In this document: positions 10,701 to 18,358 of the stretch, piece by piece
How the letters are laid out: each line of letters starts with the position of its first letter
Position numbering within the stretch: position 1 is the first letter of the stretch
Origin: Prorocentrum cordatum
Lineage: Eukaryota > Sar > Dinophyceae > Prorocentrales > Prorocentraceae
DNA length: 64,000 bases
NCBI GenBank assembly: GCA_963575745.1
Contig: CAUYUJ010003381.1
Location: 424,727 to 488,726 of the forward strand
Direction of reading: 5' to 3'
Position numbers and translations under genes: made by a program
Notes under the pieces: model-generated
What the model was told of the DNA's origin: nothing
What the model saw: only the letters and a program-made list of their open reading frames with translations
The model's database searches: none

Positions 10701-13700
10701 CAAACAGGAAAGGGAGGGCGGACGAGGAGGGGGGGGACGAGGACAGGGAAGGGTCGCCGAGGAGACGAGAGGCCCTGATCAGAAAGGGGTCGCGACAGGT
10801 TCGCAACCTGTCCCGGAGATTGCCCCGGGGTCAAGGGCCGTTTCCCACAGGAGTGGTTCTCGTGCTGAGGAGCAGCAGGAGGAAGAAGGAGAGGAAGAGG
10901 CGGAGTGAAAGAGAGTTGGAGGAGGAGGAGGAGGAGGAGGAGGAGGAGGAGGAGGAGGAGGAGGGGAAGGAGGAGGAGGAGGAAGAGAAGGAGGAGGAAG
11001 AGTAGAAGAAGGCGGCACAGGTACCAGCTGACGATGGGCGTCGTGAAGCGCATCATCCCGGCCATCGCGTCCACTAACGCGTTGATCTCGGCCGCTCTGG
11101 TTTCCGAGGCGTCGCGCGATCCGCAGACGTTCAGGAGGTGTCTCTAGGGAAGCCCAGGGGATGGAAACCGTGATATTGTGGTTGTGTGTTGTTTTTGGGT
11201 TGTTTCGCTCGTCCAGCACACAAGTCAAAGTTTTATTTCATCCCGGAGAAGCATCTGAATAGGGTTATGATAATGCCTTCCAGAGTGGCTCTTGCATTGT
11301 CCACTGAGTTGTGCTCGCGTTGAGTGCAGATCGTGGGTCCTGGATACTTGGCATGGCATGCACAACCCTCTGGACCAGGGAGATTTGGAGCGGTGAGAAC
11401 CTTATGCAGCTGACACACTGTACGGCAATCGGTGGCTCCGAGTGATTCGAATTCTGTGCCATTGCCACACAGTGTGAACCCGATGCCATGGGAGGCCCAG
11501 CATGGTGAGAATTATGTGCCCTTGCCGCTCTTCCTCGACTCCAGGAAGTGCGACCCACGGTATCTCAGAAGTCCGGTGAGCATCAGGCGGTGGGGCATGC
11601 GCAACACAGAGGTGGAGATGTGGCCCGCACTGTATACAGGAAAGACGTTGAAACAATAACAGATTGTGTCCAGAGTTGGTTCGCTGTTCCCCAGGTCCTT
11701 CCATGGTGGTTCCTCTAGTTTCTCTAGCGCTCTTGGTTAGCCCAGGCGCTTTGGGGCCACCAAGGGCTTCGTTCCTCATTTCGCGGTCCTTCTTGTGGTA
11801 GCTTGACTGTGTGGAAATTGGACCGCAAAGAAAGATGGTGTCCTCCACGTTGCACCTTCGGGAGGCGTCGCCCGCCCCGGCATGGCGGCCCTGTCTCACA
11901 TCCGACGCGAGCTCGGCGCGGACTCGACGCGGATGGTGGCGCGAGGGCGGGGGGGGGGGGGGGCTCGAGGGGCAGCGGCAGGAAGGGGGAGGGGGGGAGG
12001 GGAAGGGGGAGGAGGGGGAGGGGAAGGGGAGGGGGAGGAGGGGAGGGAACTGTGGGAACTGTGCATGAGCGACAACGAAAGTCGCATCCCCGAAGGGAGC
12101 ACTTAGGCAAATAAGTGCGACGGAACGGGACGAGGGCAAGTCGCCTGGCCCACTCGCGGCCGCTTTCCTTGAGGCGGTGTGCCGCTCCGGTGGTGCTGCG
12201 AAGAATCGAAATCCTCGCCTCTGGAGACGACACAGGTCCTGATTCCGCGGACCCCGCTGCGCCGACCCTGATCCTGCGGGCCGGCTACGCAGACCCAGGA
12301 GGGCAAACATGTGCCACACTTGATTGTAAGAAACAATCGTGATGAGAGGGGGTCGAACCCTCCACCACGCAAAACAATGGCCGCCTGCTTGTCTCCGCCA
12401 ACTTGGGCCAATCCCCTGACAGTGTGCCCTCCGCTTGAGGTAGCGCCGGTGCCAGGATGCGACACCGTGCCCCTGCGGAGGGGGAGGAGGGGGAGGAGGG
12501 GGAGAAGGGGGAGGGGGGGAGGAATGGGGGAGGAAGGGGGAGGAGGGGAGGAGGAGGAGGAGGAGGAGGAGGGAGGAGGAGGAGGAGGAGGGAGGAGGAG
12601 GAGGAGAGGAGGAGGAGGAAGAGGAGGGGGAGGAGGGGGAGGAGGGGGAGGGGTCGAAGCGCGCGAGCAGCACGTCGCCGATGCCCGCGCGGGCTTCTCC
12701 ATGGGAGCGATGCCGCGTCGGCCCCCCCGAGCGGGCTTTTGCCGGGAGGCGGCGCCCGCGCGGAGGGGCCGCACGCCGGGCGGGCCGCGGCGGGGGCAGG
12801 GCGGGCCCCCTGTTGCACAGGAGGGGGAGGAGCACACAGACGCAATGAAAATCGTCGACTCCCTGGGAAAACATGGAGAGATATGGGAAGTGGGGGGGGA
12901 AGGCAAGAGTCAGGAGGGGAAAAAACACACAGACGCAATGAAAATCGTCGACTCCCGGAAAGTATGGAAAAATATGGGAAGTGGGGGGGACGACAGAAAC
13001 CCAGAAAATATAGGAAACTATTGGGAATATTTTTATTTGTGTGTATTTATTTGTGTGTCCCAGGGCCCCTTCGTAAAGCTCAGGAAATGTGGGTAAATAT
13101 TGGGAAGCCTGTTATTTGTGTGTGCATTTGTTTGTGTGTGTCCCAGGGCCCCTTCACTTGCTCAGGAGGGGAAACACAGCACACGGGCACAATGATCTGG
13201 ACGCCCGAAATGGGTACGGAAAGAATGGGTACAATGCCCAACAGCAGTTCCTGTTCGTTTTGAGCAGGACTCGCTGTCGGTGTCGCCGCGGCCTGTTTCC
13301 ATTCGAGACAGGAGGCCGCCGGCCCAACAGCGGCCGCTGCAGGTTTGGGACAACATTTGTTGTTGGGCATTGTACCCATTCTTTCGGTACCCATTTCGGG
13401 TGTCCAAACATGAAAATCGTCGACTCCCAGGAAAAGATTGGAAAATATGGGAAGTGGGGGGTGGAGACAAAAGCCCAGAAAGTGTGGGAAAATATGGGGG
13501 AATCCTGGTATGTGTGTGTGTGTGTGTGTGTGCAGTTCTTTGCGTGTCCCAGGGCCCCCTTCACTTGTGGGGGGCGGTGCCGCAGGGGCCACTCCTGTGG
13601 GGCGCCCCGCCGCGAGGCGGCACGGCGGAGCCGTGGTCGGAAGGGGCGGGGCAAAGCACGGCGCAGCGCATCTCAGCGGCGACGTCGGCGGCCCTCCCGC

Positions 13701-16700
13701 CTCGGGAGGCACGCCAGCGGCTGCGCCTCGCCGGGAGCGTGCCGGAGGTGCCCAGATCGTCCCGACGAGCCTCCGGGGAGCCGAGTTATGACACGAAATC
13801 CGAAGGGCAGCGTCAGTCAGGAGCGAAAGAAGGACGTACATGTACATGAATCCACGCTGGTTTCGAGAGCACGCATTTCACAAATGTTCGTATAACGCGG
13901 TCCGTCTCGCGAATCGAGGGGCCGTGTCCATGTACATAGCTGGGCGCGTACGTCCTTTGTGGGCTCCCTAGGTCAGGGGGGGGATGTGCCGAGGGAGGGA
14001 TGCGTCGCTTCTCACTCGCCCATGTGGGCCCGATGGCCCACCCCGCCCAGGAACGTGCGGTGTCGCTATCGCGGGCACGTCGCCGATCCGTCGGCGGTGC
14101 GCCGCCGTTTCCGAGTCGATGTGTTTCCCAACCCCGAGCTGGTCCCCACCGATCGTTGCCTCTCACATGATGGCGATGTGATCAGACCGACCTGGCCGTG
14201 TCACGCTGCTTTTGTTGGCTCGGGCGCGCGTGACAGGTAGGGTGTTGAGGAGAGCCAGCGAACGTCTCGTGGTGCTCGCAGTGCCCCGAAAGCCCTGAAA
14301 TCGGGAGGGGACGCGCAACGGCGTAGCAGCATGATAAACGCTTGGGAAAACGCATGCGTGCAGTCGTCCCTGCAGGCTGGCGACTGCCTGGCTGCGTGGA
14401 CTTTTTGTGGGTGCGGCGAGGCCAGGCCCGTCCCTCCGGGGTCGCATGTTGCTTGACGCTCCTCCTCCTCCTCCTCTCTCTCTCCTCCTCCCTCCTCCTC
14501 CTCCTCCTCCCTCCTCCTCCTCCTCCTCCTCCCCTCCTCCCTCCTCCCTCCTCCCTCCTTCCTCCCTCCTCCCTCCCTCCTCCCTTCTCCCTGGGGAGAA
14601 AGAACGCCAGGAGTGGACGTTACTGCTCAGCGGCGCGCCCGGGGGCTGACGTGAGAAGGGGCGGGCCTTCTCAGAAGGCTCGGACGTCCCCCGGTCTTCT
14701 GAGCAGTCTCCGGCGCCTTCCCCGAAGGCTCGAAACAGTGCTCTCGGAGGGCCGGAGGGCCTCCGAGGAGGCCCGCCGCCTGAGGAGGCCTCCTCCGCCT
14801 CCCTTCCGGCCCCCCCCCTCGCTCGAGCTGCAGAGACCTTGGGGTTCAGCTCGGGCGGAGGCGCAGGAAGCGGAAGGGGAGCCGAGGGCAAGGCGCGGTG
14901 ACGGGCCTTACTCCAGGGCGAAGTTACGCTTTGTTGGCCTCTTCGGCCCATCCCGACACCGCGCCTGGGTCGTGGTCCAGGGGACTTTGAGACAGTTGGG
15001 GGTCTCCTGGGGGAGTGTTCTTGGGGGCCTCTCGCGGGCATTCCGGGGCCCACTCGGGCGTATCGGGATCATATGTTGGAGGAGCTGGCTTCCAGCAGTG
15101 CGGCGGGGGTGCGCTTGTTGGGCCCCGCCTCTTGGGTCTCTCGTGGGGGGCCTGTTGGGCCTGCCTCGGGGGCGGCGTCTCCGGCCAGCTCGGGCGCGCT
15201 TGCCAAAGAGTGACTCTTCGCCATGGCTGGCCTCTGCTGCGGGCCCGAAGTGCGCCACCCACATCTGATGGGCCTGTGTTGGAGGAGGAGGAGGAGGAGG
15301 AGGAGGAGGAGGAGGAGGAGTGTTCCACCACACCACCACCCTAAGTTGGAGGAGGAGGAGGAGGAGGAGGACTCCCTCCCCCTCCTTCTCCTGGTGGTGG
15401 TGGTGGAACACAAGCCCGCCACGCATCTGCCCTGTGCGACTGTGGCAGCGCGGACGTGCGCGGCCTCGCAACCTCCAGCGTGCCTCTGGTCCATATGCCT
15501 CGACGGTCGCCAGCCTTGCGAAAATCGTGAAGTACCTGCTCGTGCAAAAGCTGGGGTTAAGTCGGGCGCGTTCCTCTTCAGGAGGAATATTCAAAAAATG
15601 TCCACGAATAGTCAGAGGACGCTTCTGTTGTAACTATTTAATATGTTGGGACTATGTTTTATGTTTCGTCCAAAATCCGCCTGTAGGAGGACATGCCCGC
15701 CCGCCGCTTCCCGATCCACACTTTCGACCATGTCTGTGCCTCTTTCCATCGCAGCCACCTGCATGTCTTCTCGCTTGCTTCCTCCCAATCCCTCCTGAAT
15801 CCGGAACTGATGCAGAGGCTTTGAAGATATCTACGTATTGTGGGCCTGTCCTTAACAACTACATGATGTACATGGGGCAGGCTGTCGCGTGTGATTCCAG
15901 ATGGACATGTCAGCATGTCTTGATTGACGCGCCCTCATTTGCCGAATGCGTTCCATCGCAGTCCGTTCTCATCGCCAACACGAGAATGGTTGCCCATTTC
16001 ACCCATGCCGGTCTGACATGGTTACGTTCGCATCCGTTATGCCAATGGCCGAGCCGTTGCCTGATTGCAGGGGCCTCATGACAAGTTCGAGGGGGTAGAG
16101 TGGACATGGCTCGGGGAATGCAAGTATAGGGTGAATTACAGCTCCTGTGAATCATCCAGGGATATTCTAGATCCTCATGGACCATGTGAAATGCTTTAAA
16201 CTCACCCCGCGTTGAAAACAGTGCTCCCAGACTGGTGTGTACACGCACACATTTGAGTATTCAGAATGCCTTATGGCAACGCCGACTTCCCAGACGTGTC
16301 GCTAGAGGAAGGGAATGGTGCGAAAGGGAAAGGACGGAAGGGAGCGCATGAGGGATAAGGAGAAGCACCCATTCTCCGGAGTCTGTCTGTTATCTTGGCA
16401 TGGCGCTGGGGGAAGAGGGTGAGGTGGAGACGGAGTGCGGACGCTACGATGCTAATGTTTCCAAGTCGGCGCAACGCAACGTGTAAAGGAGGAGGGGAGA
16501 GTGATAGGAGATATAAGGAACATGAGGAGGAGGAGGAGGAGGAGGAGGAGGAGAAGAAGAAGGACGGAGGCATGGAGGGAGGAGGAGAAGGATGAGAACG
16601 AGGAGTACATTCAAAATTGACAATAAGGACGCACGGTAAGGATACAAGCTCCTTGGACGCGCATGTCGAAGCTTTTCGAGCGGGGCTGGCCATCGAAAGT

Positions 16701-17020
16701 GGTAAAGGATGTACCAGGGGAGGCAAGGATGCAAGGGTACCCTTGGGAAAGCTACCCATCCTTGCTATCGTTTCCGACTGCATGGGAAGGTTCTGAATGG
16801 TCTTAGTGTGTTTCGTTTGGTTCTGCCAGTGTTCGTGGGACTCTTGGAGATCAAAGCGGTTTCTGGGAGGGGAGAGTCCCCAGTCGGGAGGCGCCCCCGG
16901 TCGGGGCCGGGCGGATCAGAAGAAGGCCGACTGTATGGTCTGCGGCGGCGGACGGCTCACGCTGACCAAGCCACCCGGAACGACCTTGGAGGAGATGATT
17001 CGGGCACGAGCGAGTGGATG
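3424..17020 (+). CDS. UBA3: NEDD8-activating enzyme E1 catalytic subunit (UBA3-like), partial gene with five visible exons
   Basis: Five exons (3424-3533, 11021-11108, 15818-15880, 16231-16263, 16920-17020) join in frame into about 132 residues that align without gaps over most of their length to the middle and C-terminal part of UBA3. Diagnostic stretches are [44 protein letters not shown] and the Cys pair of [10 protein letters not shown]. In the family, UBA3 pairs with NAE1/APPBP1, adenylates NEDD8 and hands it as a thioester to UBC12 for cullin neddylation. The nucleotide-binding and catalytic-cysteine exons should lie upstream and the E2-binding ubiquitin-fold exons downstream; neither was found. 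Introns are 7487, 4709, 350 and 656 bp, with donors GC, GC, GC and GA and AG acceptors. Phases match exactly at every joint. Exon order and family are seen directly; whether the gene is intact is inferred. Confidence 0.88.
3739..3909. mobile_element. Tc1/mariner-like MITE, copy 1
   Basis: The ends are CAGTCAACGCGCCTAGTAAG on the left and, inverted, CAGTCAAAACGTGTATTAAG on the right, both leading into a TAAGGACGC block. The element is flanked by TA on both sides (3737-3738 and 3910-3911), the duplication typical of Tc1/mariner. It lies in UBA3-like intron 1. A shorter relative is at 19548-19620. Confidence 0.75.
3920..5560. repeat. 1.6-kb foldback built of tandem repeats
   Basis: The left half holds ~70-bp repeats with TTCTCGCCGAAGCGCCGCGC (3930-4170) and then ~70-bp repeats with TCCGCGGCGTTGAAGTCC (4260-4460). 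The right half carries the same two families inverted and in mirrored order: GGATTTCAACGCCGCG at 5045-5200, then GCGAGAGCCACATTTTGAAA at 5240-5540. The inner flanks also mirror (GGAGGGAGGGTGAATTGCAG at 4675 against GCAGTACACCCTCCCTCC near 4925). The centre (4530-4860) is CTC, CAT and GGA microsatellite. It lies in UBA3-like intron 1. Confidence 0.8.
5561..6115. other. Intronic sequence, no gene seen
   Basis: There is a GA-rich tract at 5820-5870 and a CATGGCATAG repeat near 5970-6030. The last ~80 bases (GTGGCGACGCCCGAAAGTGG onward) are repeated at 7984-8066, so both sides of the satellite cassette carry the same sequence. Confidence 0.55.
6116..7690 (-). repeat. Satellite cassette A: ~88-bp tandem units with conserved flanks
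   Basis: Read on the minus strand, the cassette has a flank with GGCGAAGGACCCGACCATAT (7665-7690), then about 15 units of 75-90 bp with core GGTGGAGCTCCCTATGGGGC and ACGCATGCGGG, a GGAGG tract, and an end flank AAAACGGGGACCCAACACCA followed by CAGGATGGTTGGGAA (6118-6160). Two further cassettes with the same flanks start at 32400 and 49380. It lies in UBA3-like intron 1. Confidence 0.85.
7691..8320. repeat. ~350-bp tandem duplication with GCAGCGGGACCACGATTCGG core
   Basis: Segments 7700-7960 and 8060-8310 are diverged copies that share GTTGGGG, the GGACCGAA block, the ATGGCGCTGGAAATAA block and repeated AATGAGGCCAGCG units. Each copy contains 40-50 bp sub-repeats. Confidence 0.75.
8420..8810. 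repeat. GGA/GAC microsatellite tract
   Basis: This is a purine-rich trinucleotide tract (AGG, GAG, GAC) broken by short unique spacers. The long Ser- or Glu-rich frames across it are artefacts of the repeat. Confidence 0.85.
8811..9384. repeat. GC-rich GCGAGGC array
   Basis: After G-rich sequence (8860-9000), the stretch 9130-9384 is built of GCGAGGCGAGCGGGAGGGGC-like units on +. The array resumes at 9510-9600 between the two small inverted-repeat elements. No gene is visible. Confidence 0.7.
9385..9505. mobile_element. 121-bp inverted-repeat element, copy 1
   Basis: It starts CATCGCTCGGACGT and ends with the exact reverse complement (14 bp). The interior (GGGCCATCGAGGAACATCCT) is shared with the copy at 9621-9742. 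It is embedded in the GCGAGGC array. Either a MITE pair or an amplified array unit would explain it. Confidence 0.6.
9621..9742. mobile_element. 122-bp inverted-repeat element, copy 2
   Basis: It begins CATCGCTCGGGCGT and ends ACGTCCGAGCGATG, with GGGCCATCGAGGAGCATCGT inside. It is diverged from copy 1 but the ends are retained. Confidence 0.6.
9743..10244. repeat. ~32-bp minisatellite (AAGTGTCGAGCGGCTTCC) and unique flank
   Basis: About five degenerate units are seen between 9840 and 9995. The rest (9996-10244) is GC-rich without a recognised feature. Confidence 0.6.
10245..10432. mobile_element. MITE with CGGGTCGG...CCTTTCGCCC ends, copy 1
   Basis: Left arm CGGGTCGGAAGGGAGAGATT and right arm CTATCCCTTCCTTTCGCCC are imperfect inverted repeats. 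The interior (GCGGCTGGTATCGGCCTCGC, then CAGCTACGTGAG) closely matches the better preserved copy at 51041-51230. Confidence 0.65.
10440..11005. repeat. AGG microsatellite blocks
   Basis: Long GGA/GAG runs occur at 10455-10620 and 10918-11005, with G-rich sequence between. The second block ends about 15 bases before the acceptor of the UBA3-like exon at 11021. Confidence 0.9.
11021..11108 (+). CDS. UBA3: UBA3-like exon B
   Basis: The acceptor GGCACAG precedes G-TAC-CAG, which completes the Thr codon begun in exon A. The exon reads Y-Q-L-T-M and [20 protein letters not shown], then L-V-S-E. This is the most conserved stretch of the E1 adenylation fold after the catalytic-cysteine domain (human: [19 protein letters not shown]). 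The donor is GC directly after GAG (GAG/GCGTCG). Confidence 0.92.
11109..11925. other. UBA3-like intron 2, first part; no feature recognised
   Basis: Unlike most of the window this stretch is not low-complexity. GCCATGGGAGGCCCAGCATG and a loose relative recur near 11345 and 11485, hinting at an old ~140-bp duplication. No exon was found. Confidence 0.45.
11940..12835. repeat. G-rich and AGG tracts with a GC-rich spacer
   Basis: GGGGGAGG-type tracts lie at 11950-12050 and 12476-12655. The spacers 12056-12475 and 12656-12835 are GC-rich without a tandem pattern or exon. Confidence 0.7.
12836..13560. repeat. ~130-bp tandem repeat (ATGAAAATCGTCGACTCC)
   Basis: Units contain AATGAAAATCGTCGACTCCC, TATGGGAAGTGGGGGG and TCCCAGGGCCCCTTCACTTG with GTGTGT runs. 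Four diverged copies are visible. One is split by the MITE at 13198-13406. Confidence 0.75.
13198..13406. mobile_element. 209-bp MITE with ~46-bp terminal inverted repeats
   Basis: The left arm TGGACGCCCGAAATGGGTAC...GGAAAGAATGGGTACAATG...CCCAACA is repeated inverted at 13360-13406 with about two mismatches. It splits the ~130-bp tandem unit: ATGA of the host unit occurs on both sides and may be the target duplication. It lies in UBA3-like intron 2. Confidence 0.8.
13561..14455. other. UBA3-like intron 2, middle part
   Basis: GC-rich sequence. A weak inverted pair (AAGGACGTACATGTACAT near 13829 and its partial complement near 13928-13962) may mark a decayed element. No exon was found. Confidence 0.4.
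14456..14600. repeat. CCT microsatellite
   Basis: A pyrimidine-rich CTCCTCCTCC tract about 140 bp long, interrupted only by single T or C changes. Confidence 0.9.
14601..15280. other. Relics of GGCCTCTTGG-type array and GC-rich sequence
   Basis: The part 15000-15190 holds degenerate GGGGGCCTCTCG units in the same sense as the other arrays. Nothing else is recognised. Confidence 0.45.
15281..15375. repeat. GGA microsatellite
   Basis: Two GGA runs (15281-15320 and 15346-15372) are separated by CACCACACCACCACCCTAAG. Confidence 0.9.
15561..15702. mobile_element. GTCGGGC-family MITE, degenerate copy
   Basis: The left end follows TTAA (15557-15560) and reads GTCGGGCGCGTTCCTCTTCA. The right end reads AAAATCCGCCTGTAGGAGGA and then CATGCCCGCC. 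It has the same plan as 17655-17837 and 21318-21600, with more mismatches in the arms. It lies in UBA3-like intron 2. Confidence 0.65.
15818..15880 (+). CDS. UBA3: UBA3-like exon C (63 nt)
   Basis: It lies between the acceptor ATGCAGAG and a GC donor (CAG/GCTGTC). It encodes [20 protein letters not shown] and Q, aligning position by position to human UBA3 (FKIATSAYIPLNNYLVF...). Both ends are phase 0. The dinucleotide GC follows both splice junctions at the exon B to C joint, a common layout in dinoflagellate introns. Confidence 0.9.
16231..16263 (+). CDS. UBA3: UBA3-like micro-exon D (33 nt)
   Basis: The acceptor GTGCTCCCAG is followed by [11 protein letters not shown], matching human D-G-L-Y-T-Y-T-F-E-A-E. 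The best donor is GA (TCA/GAATGC), which joins to AAG-AAG of exon E in phase 0 and keeps the spacing of human UBA3. A GA donor is non-canonical but known in dinoflagellates. Confidence 0.8.
16264..16919. other. UBA3-like intron 4 with GGA tract
   Basis: It contains a GGA/GAAGAA run at 16525-16590 and no repeat family recognised elsewhere, apart from short GGGTACCCTTGG and AATAAGGACGC motifs that recall the Tc1-like MITE ends. Confidence 0.5.
16920..17020 (+). CDS. UBA3: UBA3-like exon E
   Basis: After GGATCAG it reads [20 protein letters not shown] and [13 protein letters not shown], then two bases. This matches the Cys-x-x-Cys strand and following helix of UBA3 (human RKENCPACSQ...KLQEVLDYL), just before the ubiquitin-fold domain that binds UBC12. 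The donor is GT (GTAGTC). Without splicing the frame stops at once (TGG-TAG). Confidence 0.82.
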
Positions 17021-17027
17021 GTAGTCA

Positions 17028-17184
17028 CCACCCACCAAGCCACCCCAACCCAACCCGAAGGTCTCGATTTGCCCTCCATTTCCAGTTGGGGGGGGGTCGG
17101 GGAACATCGAGAAAACACATATGGAGCCCTCACCCCCCCCAACCCGAAATTCGGGTCTTCGGGTTGGGTTGGGGTGGTCTGGTA
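17028..17184. mobile_element. 157-bp MITE directly behind a splice donor
   Basis: The arms CCACCCCAACCCAACCCGAA (left, about 17041) and its exact complement (about 17157-17176) extend with mismatches to the ends. The octamer GGTAGTCA is present on both sides (17020-17027 and 17185-17192) and would fit a hAT-type 8-bp target duplication. The left octamer contains the GT donor of UBA3-like exon E. Confidence 0.7.
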
Positions 17185-17289
17185 GGTAGTCATGATAGGG
17201 GGGGGGGACGGAAGGTGCCCTTTTCGGGCCCTCAGGGTCCTGGGGCCCGAAGGGGCCCCCATTAGGGGCCCTCGGGGGCTCCTTTTTCG

Positions 17290-17475
17290 GCAGCCCTCGC
17301 TGCCCCCCTCCATACTGCCTCCAGCCTCCCTCCTCTCCCTCTCCATCCTACATCCTCCTCCTCCTCCGCCTCCTTCTCTCATTCCTCCTCCTCCTCTCCT
17401 CCTCCTCCTCCTCCTTCTCCTCCTCCTCCTCCTCCTCCTCCTCCTCCTCCTCCTCCTCCTCCTCCTCCTCCCCTC
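17290..17475. repeat. CCT microsatellite
   Basis: A CTCCTCCTCC tract with a near-perfect core at 17395-17470. Confidence 0.9.
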
Positions 17476-17654
17476 CATGCATTGTCCCCGCATGGATTCG
17501 CGCCCGCACGTGACTCCTGATAGCCGACCCGCGCCGCGCCTCCTCGAGCGCCTCGGGTTGCGCAGCCTCTAGCGCGATGCCGCCCTTTCGAGGTGTGGCC
17601 AGACCCTCGGACCGCCTCCGTCGAGGGAACCGAGCATCGGGGAGCAAATATTAT

Positions 17655-17837
17655 GTCGGGCGTGTCCCCCTACAGGGGGATTTTCGGCGAAAATGAAAAA
17701 TGCCCCAACAAGACACCAGAAATGTCAAAAGATACTCAAGAAATAGTCCCTAGACTATTTTTGGACTATTTTTTATTTTTGTTGGGGGTATTTTTGATTT
17801 TTCGTCGGAAATCCCCCTGTAGGGGAACACGCCCGAC
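17655..17837. mobile_element. GTCGGGC-family MITE, best preserved short copy
   Basis: Left arm GTCGGGCGTGTCCCCCTACA continues GGGGGATTTTCGGCGAAAA. The right arm is its inverted copy with few mismatches. Outer flanks are TTAT and ATAA, compatible with a TA duplication. The 183-bp body is AT-rich (GACTATTTTTGGACTATTTT) and lacks a coding frame. Confidence 0.85.
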
Positions 17838-17962
17838 ATAATTCTACAGATTTCTGATCAACGCTTCTGGGGGAGGCCGCCGCGCGGGCGGGGACCACGA
17901 GGAAGACGAGCACGAGGATGGGAGAGAGAGAGTCGGATCCTCGTCAAACAATCGGGGGACAA

Positions 17963-18110
17963 AAAGATACGGATACGTGTTGCCCCCCTTTGTTTTCGGC
18001 CTTTCCTGGTCCTCCTGGGGAATCCTCGTTGTCACCGCTGGATTCGCCTCGAAATTCTGGTCAGAACGCACCCCAAGAGAGGTCCGGGGACAACACGTAT
18101 CCGTATCTTT
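17963..18110. mobile_element. 148-bp MITE with perfect 20-bp terminal inverted repeats
   Basis: AAAGATACGGATACGTGTTG at 17963-17982 is repeated exactly inverted at 18091-18110. G-rich and C-rich flanks (CGGGGGACA / CCGCCCCACA) extend the symmetry loosely. Confidence 0.8.
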
Positions 18111-18358
18111 CCGCCCCACAAAACAAGCCCTGGGCGTGTACGCTAAAACACGCTACACGCCGGTCGTTGAAAAGGAGGCATTTCTGGATTCCCAGAGCCC
18201 AATCTATTTCAAGCGCCTTCCTGCGTCAAGAATCGACACGCTTTTGCTGTGTTCTGTTATTCTCGGGGGGGGGGCCTGGAACCAATCAACTGAATCCGCC
18301 TTCCTACTTCATGTTCTTACCTCCTTCTTCCGGCCGACGCTTACGTGTGTGATGTTGT
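18111..18358. other. No recognised gene
   Basis: Short stop-free stretches exist in several frames (for example 18160-18260), but none could be tied to a family or to convincing splice sites. Confidence 0.35.

Noticed and set aside
13827-13962. Possible MITE with AAGGACGTAC arms
   Set aside because: Only two short complementary blocks with unequal spacing; no flanking duplication.
15320-16081. 253-codon + frame as one protein
   Set aside because: Only 15818-15880 within it is conserved (UBA3-like exon C). The rest is MITE, microsatellite and intron read through.
18160-18270. Frame with F-L-D-S-Q-S-P-I-Y-F-K-R as a downstream UBA3 exon
   Set aside because: It has no convincing alignment to the ubiquitin-fold domain, and phase does not fit exon E.
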